Assembly: GCA_016186945.1 (NCBI GenBank)
Contig: JACPKR010000025.1
Location: 19,108-83,107, forward strand
Source: Deltaproteobacteria bacterium
GTDB lineage: Bacteria > Bdellovibrionota_B > Oligoflexia > Oligoflexales > Bog-1112
Direction: 5' to 3'
DNA length: 64,000 nucleotides
Shown one piece after another: positions 50,581 through 60,639 of this stretch. The notes beneath the pieces are model-generated. The model worked only from the letters and a program-made list of their open reading frames with translations. It was not told the DNA's origin and searched no databases. The translations under genes and the position numbers were made by a program. Position 1 is the first letter of the stretch. Each line of letters opens with the position of its first letter.

Positions 50581-52095
50581 ATGAAAAACGAGAACCGATC
50601 CTACAATACGTCGCAAATTCACGTGATGATTGTGGACGATCATATCCCCATCCGAAAAGCTCTCCGCGCCATTTTGAGCAAGATGGGCATCAAAGAAGTC
50701 GTTGAGTTCTCCGACGTAGACGAGGCTCTGAAGGAACTACGCCAGTACATCAACCTTATCTTCCTCGATATTTATCTGCAGAAGGGTGACGGGTTCGAAG
50801 TTCTTTCTCATGTTCGTAATCGTGGAGCAGGTTCAGATATTCCCATCATTGTTGTATCAGGAGACACTAGCCGTGAGACAATTATCAAAGCAAGCGATTT
50901 GGGGGCTAATGATTACATCGTCAAACCATTCCAACCGGAGGCAATGGAAACGAAAATTCATCAGATTCTGAATTCCTTTTTCTCACCTTCCCCAGTTGTA
51001 CAAATCCTGCGTCAGGGAGACAAATATTTTATTTCGAAAGACCTGGATAATGCGCTCGATAATTACAAGAAAGCACTTTCTCTGGATCCTGACAGTATGC
51101 GAGCCAAACATTCCATCGCCCTAGTTTTGGATGAGAAGGGCAAAACGGAAGAAGCTGTCGAGCTACTTAAAAAGAATATTGCTGAAAGTCCCAAGTACTA
51201 CAAAAACCACGCAAGCTTGACCGACATCTACATGCGACAAGGCAACAAGGAAATAGCCACCGCCACTCTCAAGAAGGAACTTGAGGTTAACCCCAAGCAG
51301 TCCAACCGTCAGGCTTTACTTGGCAAACTCCTTGCGGGTTCCAACGATTTTCAAGGGGCATTCCAAGCCTTCCGCGCGGCAATCCGTGAAAATTCAAAAA
51401 ACGCAGAGGCCCTCCTGGGCGCGGCAGAAGCATGCCTCAGACTGGATGACCTGGAAAAGGCAATCTACTATCTCAAGAAATACAGACGCGCACTGCCCCA
51501 CGACTCGACACCCCTTCGAACAGCCATCCGGTGGTGCCTCGACAAGGAGGAACCCCGTCGCGCCGAGCTTATGCTGAAAGAAGAAATTCGGAACAATCCG
51601 TCTCGAATAGACTCTTACATTCTCCTCTCCAAGATGTTTATCAACATCAAAAAATACACGGACGCAGAAAAAACACTGAAGGACCTTAATCGCATTGACC
51701 GTGGCAACGCTGAAGGGCAACGCCTGATGGCAACCCTTGCCATCAAGGAGAACGACTTCGAACGCGCCCTATCCATCCTCGACCCTGTCGCAAAACGAGA
51801 GCCGAGTTTGGAAATTCTGGTCCTGATGGCCGAGTGCCTTCTTAAGCTCAATAAAATTGAGGACTGCGTCACCACCCTCCACAGGGCGATGTCGTTTGAT
51901 CAGAAAGACCCGAGCATATTTTTCCTTTTGGGCAAAGCCTACGAAACTTCACAAGAGTTTCTCAAATCAGCTCTCTGTTTTCTCAAGGCTGCAGATCATG
52001 GAGCGGACCGCAAAGAAGCAGAAAAGTACTCCAAGGAAAACCTGCAAAGCTTCTTGTCCCGCCGACGGAAAATTCCCTCCACACGCTCGGCCTAG
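50581..52095 (+). CDS. Response regulator receiver fused to TPR array
   Basis: VMIVDDHIPIRKALRAIL...LIFLDIYLQKGDGFEVL...VVSGD...VKPFQPEAM, then multiple TPRs. Confidence 0.88.
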   Translation: MKNENRSYNTSQIHVMIVDDHIPIRKALRAILSKMGIKEVVEFSDVDEALKELRQYINLIFLDIYLQKGDGFEVLSHVRNRGAGSDIPIIVVSGDTSRETIIKASDLGANDYIVKPFQPEAMETKIHQILNSFFSPSPVVQILRQGDKYFISKDLDNALDNYKKALSLDPDSMRAKHSIALVLDEKGKTEEAVELLKKNIAESPKYYKNHASLTDIYMRQGNKEIATATLKKELEVNPKQSNRQALLGKLLAGSNDFQGAFQAFRAAIRENSKNAEALLGAAEACLRLDDLEKAIYYLKKYRRALPHDSTPLRTAIRWCLDKEEPRRAELMLKEEIRNNPSRIDSYILLSKMFINIKKYTDAEKTLKDLNRIDRGNAEGQRLMATLAIKENDFERALSILDPVAKREPSLEILVLMAECLLKLNKIEDCVTTLHRAMSFDQKDPSIFFLLGKAYETSQEFLKSALCFLKAADHGADRKEAEKYSKENLQSFLSRRRKIPSTRSA

Positions 52096-53435
52096 AGGCT
52101 AACATTTGCCCATTTCTCTCTTTGCCACATGACGATCATGATCATTGCCAAGATGAGCCTATAGACAATGTGGCAAGTCCATATGCCGATCAAGCCAAAC
52201 CCCATTTGCGGACCAATCAAAAAAGCGAGGGGTAGAAAGAAAAACCATTGAAGTAAAGCTGTTGAAAATAGAATCCTTTTACTATCTCCCGCTCCCAATT
52301 GCGCGTTGATGAGGACAAGGGCCAACGCTTCTATGGCGATTGTGGCTCCGATAAGAATGAGAGGCCAGACGGCAAGGTCGAGCGTGATCGGCTCATGAAT
52401 AAACAAAGCCAAAATCGACTTAGGAAAGAGCACCATAGGCAAACCGAGCAAACTTAGGCCGACCATCCCCACTTTCACCACATCCCACCCCCAACGTTTG
52501 GCCTCAAGCGGGTTTCCTCGTCCTAACTCCTGCCCGACCAAAGAACCAGCCGCAATACCAAGGGCGATGCCCGGAAGGATGCAGATGAGCATGATGTTGA
52601 TGAGAACATTGGCAGCGGCAAGCTCCGAAGTACCAATTAACCCAATGATCCAAAACTCCACAGTGTAACCTGCCGAGAAGAACATGATCTGCAAACCACT
52701 TGGGATCGACACACTCAAGAGCTGCCTAAATTCCTTCACACTCGGAAAGGCAGACATGAATCCGTTCCCTTTCGCGTACTTGATCGACTGCCAGAAGTAG
52801 TAAGCAGAACCGGAGAAGAGGGCCAGTGTCGTACCCATTGCTGACCCCATCGCTCCCAGGGCCGGAAACCCGAATTTGCCGAAAATCAGCAGGTAGTTCA
52901 GAATGATGTTGATGATATGCATGAGCAGAATGGCGCGGAGGTAAAAGCTTGGCCGCCCCACACCGTTCCAATAACCGCGAAAGGAAAAATTAAGCCCTAT
53001 CGCTACAATTCCCGGCATTCGCCAAGTCACATACTCTCTCCCAATCTTCATGACTTCGGGATCGTGAATGAGAAAAGCAAACAGCTTGTCCCCATGAAAA
53101 AACAATATGCTTGCAAAGGGGACACCCACCATGAGGACAAAAAGGATGCCCCCATTGAGAGGCTTTGCCAATTCGTCGATCTTATTCTCGCCCCACCGTC
53201 GAGCGGCGATGGACTGAACGCCCGAAGATAGCCCCATAAAGAAGGACTGCGCCATGAAGGTGAAAAAACCACCGATCCCGACGGCGGCAAGAGAAGCGTC
53301 ACCTAGAGTCCCAACCATTGCCGTGTCAACAAGGTTTAGGATGTTTTGAGAAATCATTCCTGCAATAATGGGAAGTCCCAATACTAAAATGGTATTGAGT
53401 CGCTCTCTTGAAGGGAAAGACAGGGAAGCTTTCAT
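52092..53435 (-). CDS. MATE-family efflux transporter
   Basis: LGLPIIAGMISQNILNLVDTAMVGTLGDASLAAVGIGG; 12 TM helices. Confidence 0.92.
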   Translation of the reverse strand: MKASLSFPSRERLNTILVLGLPIIAGMISQNILNLVDTAMVGTLGDASLAAVGIGGFFTFMAQSFFMGLSSGVQSIAARRWGENKIDELAKPLNGGILFVLMVGVPFASILFFHGDKLFAFLIHDPEVMKIGREYVTWRMPGIVAIGLNFSFRGYWNGVGRPSFYLRAILLMHIINIILNYLLIFGKFGFPALGAMGSAMGTTLALFSGSAYYFWQSIKYAKGNGFMSAFPSVKEFRQLLSVSIPSGLQIMFFSAGYTVEFWIIGLIGTSELAAANVLINIMLICILPGIALGIAAGSLVGQELGRGNPLEAKRWGWDVVKVGMVGLSLLGLPMVLFPKSILALFIHEPITLDLAVWPLILIGATIAIEALALVLINAQLGAGDSKRILFSTALLQWFFFLPLAFLIGPQMGFGLIGIWTCHIVYRLILAMIMIVMWQREKWANVSL

Positions 53436-53475
53436 ATGTTCAGTTTGCCACAAAACGGGAGGTAGGAGGAGCGCC

Positions 53476-54186
53476 ATGAAGTGGATATGTGCAAATTCCT
53501 TGAAATCCGTACGACGCTTGTCACTTATAACGCTGTTGCTCGTGGCTGGGGGTTCCGTGGGCCTGGACCAGCTGACAAAAATAGTTGCAGAGAGAGAGCT
53601 GTTGCTTTGGTCCTCCCCTGACGACCTGCGTGAATACAGAGGTAAGCGAGTTCCCGTATTTGCGTGGGGAGAGTACAGTTACGACCGAGACAATCCCACG
53701 TCTTATTTGGAGTTCAACTTCACTTATGTCAGAAATCAAGGTGCAGCTTGGGGAATGTTCTCCGAGATGGAGGACTCATTTCGTGTCCCGTTCTTTTACG
53801 TAGTCACTTTGTTGGCGTTCGTCATTATCCTCCTTTACCTGCGTGCGACGCCCCTCTACCATCGCACCTCGCGTTTCGGGCTTGTCCTAGTCCTTTCTGG
53901 TGCCGTCGGAAATTTCCTCGACCGCTTCCGTTTAGGTTACGTTATAGATTTCCTGGACTTCCGATGGGTGCTTCCCTTTCCTTTTCCCGTGAACCTAAGC
54001 GTCGATTTTTTCCCTTCATTTCTCGATTTCTTGAACGTTTCTATAAATGCAAACTCATGGGCCTATGACTTTCCCAAATTTAATTGGGCTGATTCAATGA
54101 TTACAACCGGCGTAATTCTTTTGATTTTCGACACCTTGGTCCTTGACACTATAAGAAAAAGGCAGCGAGCGACCGATAAACCCTAG
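53476..54186 (+). CDS. lspA: Lipoprotein signal peptidase (signal peptidase II)
   Basis: VGLDQLTKIVAE, YVRNQGAAWGMF, GAVGNFLDRFRLGYVIDFLDF. Confidence 0.9.
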   Translation: MKWICANSLKSVRRLSLITLLLVAGGSVGLDQLTKIVAERELLLWSSPDDLREYRGKRVPVFAWGEYSYDRDNPTSYLEFNFTYVRNQGAAWGMFSEMEDSFRVPFFYVVTLLAFVIILLYLRATPLYHRTSRFGLVLVLSGAVGNFLDRFRLGYVIDFLDFRWVLPFPFPVNLSVDFFPSFLDFLNVSINANSWAYDFPKFNWADSMITTGVILLIFDTLVLDTIRKRQRATDKP

Positions 54187-54203
54187 GTAACAAGGGAGCC
54201 GCC

Positions 54204-56660
54204 ATGCCACAAAAATACCTCCGTAACTCGACTGTGAAAGTTGCGGAAATTCTGCAAAGAGCCATAACAGAGCTGGCCACGATGCGAAAAGGCGTCGTCA
54301 CTGCGGAATTCCTCCTAATGGCCCTCGTAGAACAGAAAGATTCCATTGCCCTCAAAGTTATTGACGAGCTTGGCTTGGATTCTCAGGAAATCCGACGCCG
54401 AATGGTCGACAAAGTGGTCGAGCACTCCAACACTATTCCCGATATCCAGTTAGGCAGCCAGGCAGCTATGAAAGTTTCGCAAGACGTGCAGAATCTTTTC
54501 GAAGCTGCCGACATAGAACGACAAAAATTAGAGGATGCCTACATTTCAACAGGGGCCGTATTTCTGGCCTTCTTCGATCCAGGAGTTCCTGGGACCAAGC
54601 AGATTCTCGAAGATGAGGGGTTGGAATATCAGAAATGCTTCCAGGCTCTGAAGACCGCACGGGGGACTTCCAAAATCTCTGAACGAGACTCGGAATCACG
54701 TATAAGCGCGCTCGATGAATACACAACCGATGTCACCGCACTGGCTCGGAAAGGAGAACTTGACCCCGTCATAGGACGTGAGAAGGAAATTCAGCGCGTT
54801 ATCGAAATTATCAGCCGAAGGAAAAAAAATAACCCCATCATTATTGGAGAACCAGGAGTCGGAAAAACGGTTATCGTCGAAGGCCTTGCGCAACAAATCG
54901 TGAACTATGACGTCCCTGATTACCTTATGAATCGTAGAATCCTCTCCCTTGAAATGGGAACCCTCATTGCGGGGGCCAAAATGCAAGGCGAATTCGAGGA
55001 GCGCCTGAAAGGAATCCGGGATGAAATTGTCGCTGCTTCAGGTGAAATCATCCTCTTTATAGACGAAATCCATACGGTCGTGGGAACAGGACGATCGGGT
55101 GGAGGACTGGACGCCTCCAACATGCTCAAACCAGCCCTCGCGCGCGGCCTTCTTCAATGTGTCGGTGCGACCACACTCAAAGACTACAAGCAATACATCG
55201 AACCTGACAAAGCCCTCGATCGACGTTTTCAAATCGTCCACATCGAAGAACCCTCCGTTGAGCAAACCATCGCTATTCTGAACGGACTGAAGGAGAAGTA
55301 CGAGTCCCACTACAGTGTCGAGTACTCACAGGAAGCCATCGAGAAGGCTGCCACCCTCTCGCAACGCTACCTCGAACAACGCTTTCTCCCTGACAAAGCT
55401 ATCGACCTTCTGGACGAAGCCGGAGCGGCAAAACGAATGAAGGTCGTCTATGTCCCGGCAGAAATCAGAAAACTGGAAAACCAACGTCAAGATCTTGAAA
55501 ACAGGAAAGGGAAAGCCTTCAACGAACGAAATTTCGAAAAAATGGCAGATATCCAGATGGGAATCGCCACCCTGGAAGTCGAACTCAACGAAAAAAGAAA
55601 AGCTCATTTCAAAAAACTTGCGGCGGAAGAAAGCAAAGTCATGGCGGAAGACGTTGCACAAATCGTGAGTAATATGACCGGTATCCCCGTGAAAAGGATG
55701 GTCGCAGAGGAAGCGGAAAAGCTGCGAGACCTCGAAAACGTACTGGCGAAACGAATTGTTGGTCAGAACGATGCTATCAGGGCAGTTGCGAACGCTATCC
55801 GCCGTAATCGCTCGGGACTAAGACGTGTGGATTCTCCCATTGCATCCTTCCTGTTCCTCGGCCCCACAGGAGTCGGCAAAACTGAACTGGCAAAAGCCCT
55901 GGCCGAACAGATACTCGATGATGAAAACAAAATCATACGCCTCGATATGTCAGAATATATGGAAAGGCACACCGTCTCCAAACTTATCGGCTCACCCCCG
56001 GGCTACATCGGTTATGGTGAAGGAGGGCAGCTGACTGAGAAAGTCAAACACAACCCCTACTCAGTCGTCCTTCTTGATGAGTTTGAAAAGGCACACCCCG
56101 ACGTCTTTAACATCCTCCTTCCCGTCCTGGATGAAGGATGGTTGACCGATGCAGAAGGCCAAAGGGTCAGCTTTCGTAACTGCATCATCATAGGAACTTC
56201 AAACATCGGGGGGGAACTTCTTACCGAGAGGAAAAAAACCGTCGGACTGGGGACTTCACCCGCAGACGAAGAATTGGGGGGGAAAGAACTACGTAACGAA
56301 ATGATGAAGGAGGTGAAAAAATTCCTCCGCCCAGAATTCATCAACCGCTTGGACGAAGTCGTCCTCTTCAACAAGCTTGGACAACAGCAACTCAAAGAGA
56401 TCCTAGAGATCCAAATCAATGACCTGCAAGACCGCTTGAAGCAGATCGGCCTCGCCTTAGAATTTCATGACAACGCGAAAGAATACATTATCAAAAACAT
56501 CGACCTTGTTAACTATGGCGCCCGCCCCCTGAAACGTAAACTGGAGAGTGTGGTCGAAAATGAAATTGCCAGCCTCATTATCAGCCCCGAACGAGAAAAA
56601 GGGAAAAAAGTGATCGTCTCCATGAAGGATAAAAAGGTAGACGTTAGGCTGATTTCCTGA
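54204..56660 (+). CDS. Hsp100 AAA+ ATPase, ClpB/ClpC type (second in window)
   Basis: [72 protein letters not shown]. Confidence 0.92.
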   Translation: MPQKYLRNSTVKVAEILQRAITELATMRKGVVTAEFLLMALVEQKDSIALKVIDELGLDSQEIRRRMVDKVVEHSNTIPDIQLGSQAAMKVSQDVQNLFEAADIERQKLEDAYISTGAVFLAFFDPGVPGTKQILEDEGLEYQKCFQALKTARGTSKISERDSESRISALDEYTTDVTALARKGELDPVIGREKEIQRVIEIISRRKKNNPIIIGEPGVGKTVIVEGLAQQIVNYDVPDYLMNRRILSLEMGTLIAGAKMQGEFEERLKGIRDEIVAASGEIILFIDEIHTVVGTGRSGGGLDASNMLKPALARGLLQCVGATTLKDYKQYIEPDKALDRRFQIVHIEEPSVEQTIAILNGLKEKYESHYSVEYSQEAIEKAATLSQRYLEQRFLPDKAIDLLDEAGAAKRMKVVYVPAEIRKLENQRQDLENRKGKAFNERNFEKMADIQMGIATLEVELNEKRKAHFKKLAAEESKVMAEDVAQIVSNMTGIPVKRMVAEEAEKLRDLENVLAKRIVGQNDAIRAVANAIRRNRSGLRRVDSPIASFLFLGPTGVGKTELAKALAEQILDDENKIIRLDMSEYMERHTVSKLIGSPPGYIGYGEGGQLTEKVKHNPYSVVLLDEFEKAHPDVFNILLPVLDEGWLTDAEGQRVSFRNCIIIGTSNIGGELLTERKKTVGLGTSPADEELGGKELRNEMMKEVKKFLRPEFINRLDEVVLFNKLGQQQLKEILEIQINDLQDRLKQIGLALEFHDNAKEYIIKNIDLVNYGARPLKRKLESVVENEIASLIISPEREKGKKVIVSMKDKKVDVRLIS

Positions 56661-56731
56661 TGAATTTCTTACCTAGTCACATGCCCAATCAAGCTTGTTA
56701 GACTGTTATTAAACAGTGGAAGAGGGAAATC

Positions 56732-57373
56732 ATGTCAGAGGGATGGATGTCCATTGTTGAATACGCACGACGATTCAACGTTTCAGACATGACTGTCAGA
56801 CGACGCATCAAGACCGGGAAACTTCCCGCTGAACTCAAGGACGGTAAATACTTCATCCGTGTCCAGCAGCCTGCCCTACCACCTCCCCAGGGAGAAAATC
56901 AAGTGCGACGAGAACCCCCGTCTCAGCCCCAAGAAAGATTCACCCCCTACCAGGCGAAGAACCCCGAGCGGGATCATGAGACGGCCCCCAGGCATTTCCC
57001 TCGTCCCGACTCTTCCTCCCCTCCCCCACGAGACCCCGTAAACAATGGCGCCTATCGACACAATCAACCCTTCTACCGACGTCCTCAGTATTCTTTTCCG
57101 AATCATGCGAACTCAGTCGTCGATGCCACCAAACTTGTAGAATTCTGTGAATCCATGCTCGATAAATTATTGGAGCGAGAGGAACTTCTCAAAGTCCGCT
57201 ACCAAGAAGAAACGAAACACCTACGTGAAAAACTCGAATTCATGGACTCCTCCATGAAACAAAAAGAGGGGGAGATTAACCGCCTGCAACAGGAAATCGA
57301 AGATCTGGAAATCCTCATTAAAATGCTCGACGAAAAAACAACTCATAACCAAAAGAGAGACGCGTCGCCATAG
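56732..57373 (+). CDS. HTH DNA-binding-like protein with proline-rich linker and C-terminal coiled coil
   Basis: WMSIVEYARRFNVSDMTVRRRIKTGKLPAELKDGKYFI; Pro/Arg-rich middle; helical C-terminus. Confidence 0.65.
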   Translation: MSEGWMSIVEYARRFNVSDMTVRRRIKTGKLPAELKDGKYFIRVQQPALPPPQGENQVRREPPSQPQERFTPYQAKNPERDHETAPRHFPRPDSSSPPPRDPVNNGAYRHNQPFYRRPQYSFPNHANSVVDATKLVEFCESMLDKLLEREELLKVRYQEETKHLREKLEFMDSSMKQKEGEINRLQQEIEDLEILIKMLDEKTTHNQKRDASP

Positions 57374-58428
57374 CTAAAGAACCTGTACCGTCGCTCCACT
57401 GCCTCGCGATAGACAACATGGGCTTCCTTAAAACCAACTAACGCACAGACAAGCATAAATAACGTGGACTTTGGCTGATGAAAATTAGTAAGTAACCCAT
57501 CAAACACCGAAGATGTGTATCGGTCTTCAAGGTGCCGCGGATGAATGTAAAGGTTGGTCTCCAACCACTGACCACACAAACCTTCCTTATTACGCTGGGC
57601 AAAATCTTCTACACTCCGAAAGCTTGTCGTACCAACCGCCAAAACAGGTCTCCCGTCTTCCTTCGCTTGCCTGATTTTTTGCCAACTTGAGGGGGGTATG
57701 CAGTAACGTTCACAGTGCATTTGATGTTGAGAGGGGTCTATTGTTTTTACCGGCTGGAAGGTCCCCGCACTTACGTGCAAGGTCACCGGGGCAATGAGGA
57801 CACCCTTTTTTTTCAACTGGTCAAGAAGATGCTCAGAAAAGTGCAGACCCGCAGTGGGAGCTGCGACAGACCCCTTTTTTTGAGCATAGACCGTCTGATA
57901 ACGATCCCTGTCTGGTGAAGATTCCCAAGGAATCGCCCTCTCCCTTTTTATATAGGGTGGCAAGGGGACGTAAGCATGTCGCGCAAGCCATCCCTCCAGG
58001 GAGTCTACGTCAAACCTTAGATAAGAACCTGAGTCCCCCCCCCCTGGACTCCCGCTAAAAACAACGCCCCGCACACATCCCGGAAACTGGATGAAGGGAG
58101 AACGTCGGATCTTCTTCATAGGCTTCGCTAGACAAGCCGCAATGTAGCCGCCTTCTTGAAGTCTCGGCTGCGCCAACAGGAAAACTTCTGCGGAGCTGCC
58201 GTCTGACAAAGTCCCCAACAACCGCGAAGCAAAGACCCGACTATCGTTAAGCACCAGCACTGAACCAGATGGCAATTCCTCGGGTAACTCAGCAATGGAC
58301 CGATGGAACATCGCTCCGGCCCCTGATCGAACGAGAAGGCGAGACTTGTCCCTCTCTGCAAGCGGCTCCTGCGCTATCAGGTCTTGGGGCAATTCATAGG
58401 TGAAATCGTTGAGCAAGAACGGACGCAT
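57343..58428 (-). CDS. queA: S-adenosylmethionine:tRNA ribosyltransferase-isomerase
   Basis: MRPFLLNDFTYELPQDLIAQEPLAERDKSRLL; VAAPTAGLHFSEHLL; NFHQPKSTLFMLVCA. The ORF extension upstream of 58428 is repeat B9. Confidence 0.93.
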   Translation of the reverse strand: MRPFLLNDFTYELPQDLIAQEPLAERDKSRLLVRSGAGAMFHRSIAELPEELPSGSVLVLNDSRVFASRLLGTLSDGSSAEVFLLAQPRLQEGGYIAACLAKPMKKIRRSPFIQFPGCVRGVVFSGSPGGGDSGSYLRFDVDSLEGWLARHAYVPLPPYIKRERAIPWESSPDRDRYQTVYAQKKGSVAAPTAGLHFSEHLLDQLKKKGVLIAPVTLHVSAGTFQPVKTIDPSQHQMHCERYCIPPSSWQKIRQAKEDGRPVLAVGTTSFRSVEDFAQRNKEGLCGQWLETNLYIHPRHLEDRYTSSVFDGLLTNFHQPKSTLFMLVCALVGFKEAHVVYREAVERRYRFFSYGDASLFWL

Positions 58429-58436
58429 GGCTTTTG

Positions 58437-58577
58437 TAATGCGTAAGCCAACCGGGGCAAGGAGGTGGTTTGGAGGAAACTGCGCAGCTGGTTCCTCCAA
58501 GAAATCCGGGGGAGGCGACGCTTCACTCGCCCCCCAAACCCCCCTCTCCCTATTTGCCCCAAGTGGCTTACGCATTA
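58437..58577 (-). repeat. Family B repeat copy B9 (full length)
   Basis: taatgcgtaagccaaccggggcaa ... ttgccccaagtggcttacgcatta; termini pair at 21 of 24 positions. Confidence 0.88.
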
Positions 58578-58598
58578 CTGCCTTTTCTAAGAACATTT

Positions 58599-59639
58599 CT
58601 ATGGATGAACTGAGAGCGGCTCGTCAAGGACCGTCTCACCCTGTAAATAGGGAAACTGAACCGAATGTATAAAGCCCGGCAGGAATTTTTGCCAGTAGTC
58701 TTCCACTCTGCTAGGGTTGGTCGTCTCAAGCTCCAAGGTAAGTGTGGGAACCTTCCGCTCATTCCCCGCAAAGTTCCCCAAAGAACCAGGGTAAAAAGAA
58801 TAGTCCACGATCCTGTAATTCCTACTTTTTTCAGCAACCTTACGGACGAGCTGTTTACCTTTTTCCGCCCCCGGGGTCAGTGGCTCGGTATGCTCGTCAC
58901 CCGGTCCGTCATAGTCGTAAAAACCAAGCGGTGCATGGATGGACAAGATTTTGCTGGGCTGGAAGTTTTGGATCAGCCAGACTTGAAAAAATGTTTCTAT
59001 TTCCGTATTAGGGAAGTACCCAGGAAAATAACGCCCACGAGCGTCGTTTTTGCCCACCCATGATCCCAGGGCTTTCTCATACCAGTCTCGGGTCAGGAAA
59101 TTGCGGTTGACGTCAATGCCGTGCGCATTGGTTCGGGTGGGGTGTTCCAATAGGAAGCCGTCGGGATTCACAAGCGGGGCAACGACAATGCGAATGCCGT
59201 TGCCTTCAAAAATTTCGGGGGTTCTTTTAAGATGTCGAGCGAAGCGGAACGCTAGGTGAATGGGCGTGATTTCATCGGGATGAACCCCGCTCAGAATGAG
59301 CGTGGTCTCCTTGCCTTCCCCGAAGCTCGCGTAGAGAAGGGGATGCTGCTGCCCCGTTTGAAAATGAGCATTCCAACTCACCCCTTCACAAGGCGGCTGT
59401 TGCCAAGAATACGTCCTGAAGCGTTCGTGAAGTTGTGAACACAGCGTCTCGATCATCCGCTGCTGATTTTCAGGGGGAATTTCGAAGCTAGCTAGCTTGT
59501 CTGCTGAAACAAACGGAATTTTTGCGAAACCCCGTTCCAAAGGAATCGGACTTAGGATAAAAGCCAAACTTGGGGACGCCGCGCAGAGGAAAACGTACAT
59601 TAAAAGTTCTAAAAGTAAGTCCGGACTTTGTTTCGTCAT
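58599..59639 (-). CDS. M14-type zinc carboxypeptidase
   Basis: LSGVHPDEITPIHLAFRFARHL; VNPDGFLLEHPTRTNAHGIDVNRNF. Confidence 0.82.
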   Translation of the reverse strand: MTKQSPDLLLELLMYVFLCAASPSLAFILSPIPLERGFAKIPFVSADKLASFEIPPENQQRMIETLCSQLHERFRTYSWQQPPCEGVSWNAHFQTGQQHPLLYASFGEGKETTLILSGVHPDEITPIHLAFRFARHLKRTPEIFEGNGIRIVVAPLVNPDGFLLEHPTRTNAHGIDVNRNFLTRDWYEKALGSWVGKNDARGRYFPGYFPNTEIETFFQVWLIQNFQPSKILSIHAPLGFYDYDGPGDEHTEPLTPGAEKGKQLVRKVAEKSRNYRIVDYSFYPGSLGNFAGNERKVPTLTLELETTNPSRVEDYWQKFLPGFIHSVQFPYLQGETVLDEPLSVHP

Positions 59640-59654
59640 AACTCTGCCAAAGTG

Positions 59655-59823
59655 CTATAGTATTCAAGATAATCAATTTGGGGACAAACTTTTTGAAAAA
59701 AGTTATTTCCCCAAACCCCTTTTCAAAAACTTCAATATCTAAAGTTTTTTGGGGGGAGGCGTGGAGGGGAACTTTTTTTCAAAAAAGGTCCTCTCCATAA
59801 ATTCTTTTTCCCAAATACTATAT
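59655..59823 (-). repeat. Family A repeat copy A10
   Basis: ctatagtattcaagataatcaatttgggg ... aaattctttttcccaaatactata. Confidence 0.9.
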
Positions 59824-59850
59824 TGGAAATATTACAATGGGATAAAGATT

Positions 59851-60639
59851 TTGTCGGCACGCTATTTTTTAAAACTTAACCATTTTGAAGGTCCACTCGA
59901 CCTCCTCCTTTATCTCATTAAGTTACACGAAGTCGATATCTTTGAAGTCAACTTGGTGGACCTAAGTTATCAGTATCTTGACTACCTGCGCCTCATTCAA
60001 TTCTCCGATCTGCGGGACGCGTCGACGTTTCTTGCCATAGCGGCGTCTCTCTGTGAAATCAAGACCCGCCGTTTACTCCCCGACACTGAGAAACAAGCGA
60101 GCGAAGGTGAAGAGGAAGAAGACCCAGAGGCTGCCCTTCGCGAACGCCTGATCGAGTATAAAAAGTTCAAAGAAGCTGGCAACTACTTCATGGCTCTGTT
60201 TAGCGAAAACCAAACGGCTTACCCACCCGTAGCTGAATGGCATCGACTGGAGGAGCTTTATAAGGATCACACCTTTCCCCTTCGTGGAGATCCCCCCGTT
60301 CTACTAGTCCTTTACGAACAACTTCTCAGCACCCTTAGCGAAAGAAGACCCGTCACAGTAAAAGCTAAACGGGAAATGATGACCATCGAGCAGATTATCG
60401 ACAGGTTAGTCGAGGGCCTTCGTAAGGTTGACTGCCTGCTGCTACATGAGCTTTACGATAAGATGACAAGCCGCTATGAACTGGTAGCCTATATCCTGGC
60501 AATGCTGGAACTCTTGCGGTCGGTGAAAGAACTTCGCTGCTACCAGGAAAACATGTTCGGCCCCCTGTGGATTTATTGGCAGGGGAGAGGCCCCCAACAG
60601 TATTTGGGAAAAAGAATTTGTGGAGAGGACCTTTTTTGA
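59851..60639 (+). CDS. scpA: Segregation and condensation protein A (TTG start inferred; C-terminus repeat-encoded)
   Basis: FEGPLDLLLYLIKLHEVDIFEVNLVDLSYQYLDYL. C-terminal YLGKRICGEDLF falls in repeat A11. Confidence 0.87.
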   Translation: MSARYFLKLNHFEGPLDLLLYLIKLHEVDIFEVNLVDLSYQYLDYLRLIQFSDLRDASTFLAIAASLCEIKTRRLLPDTEKQASEGEEEEDPEAALRERLIEYKKFKEAGNYFMALFSENQTAYPPVAEWHRLEELYKDHTFPLRGDPPVLLVLYEQLLSTLSERRPVTVKAKREMMTIEQIIDRLVEGLRKVDCLLLHELYDKMTSRYELVAYILAMLELLRSVKELRCYQENMFGPLWIYWQGRGPQQYLGKRICGEDLF

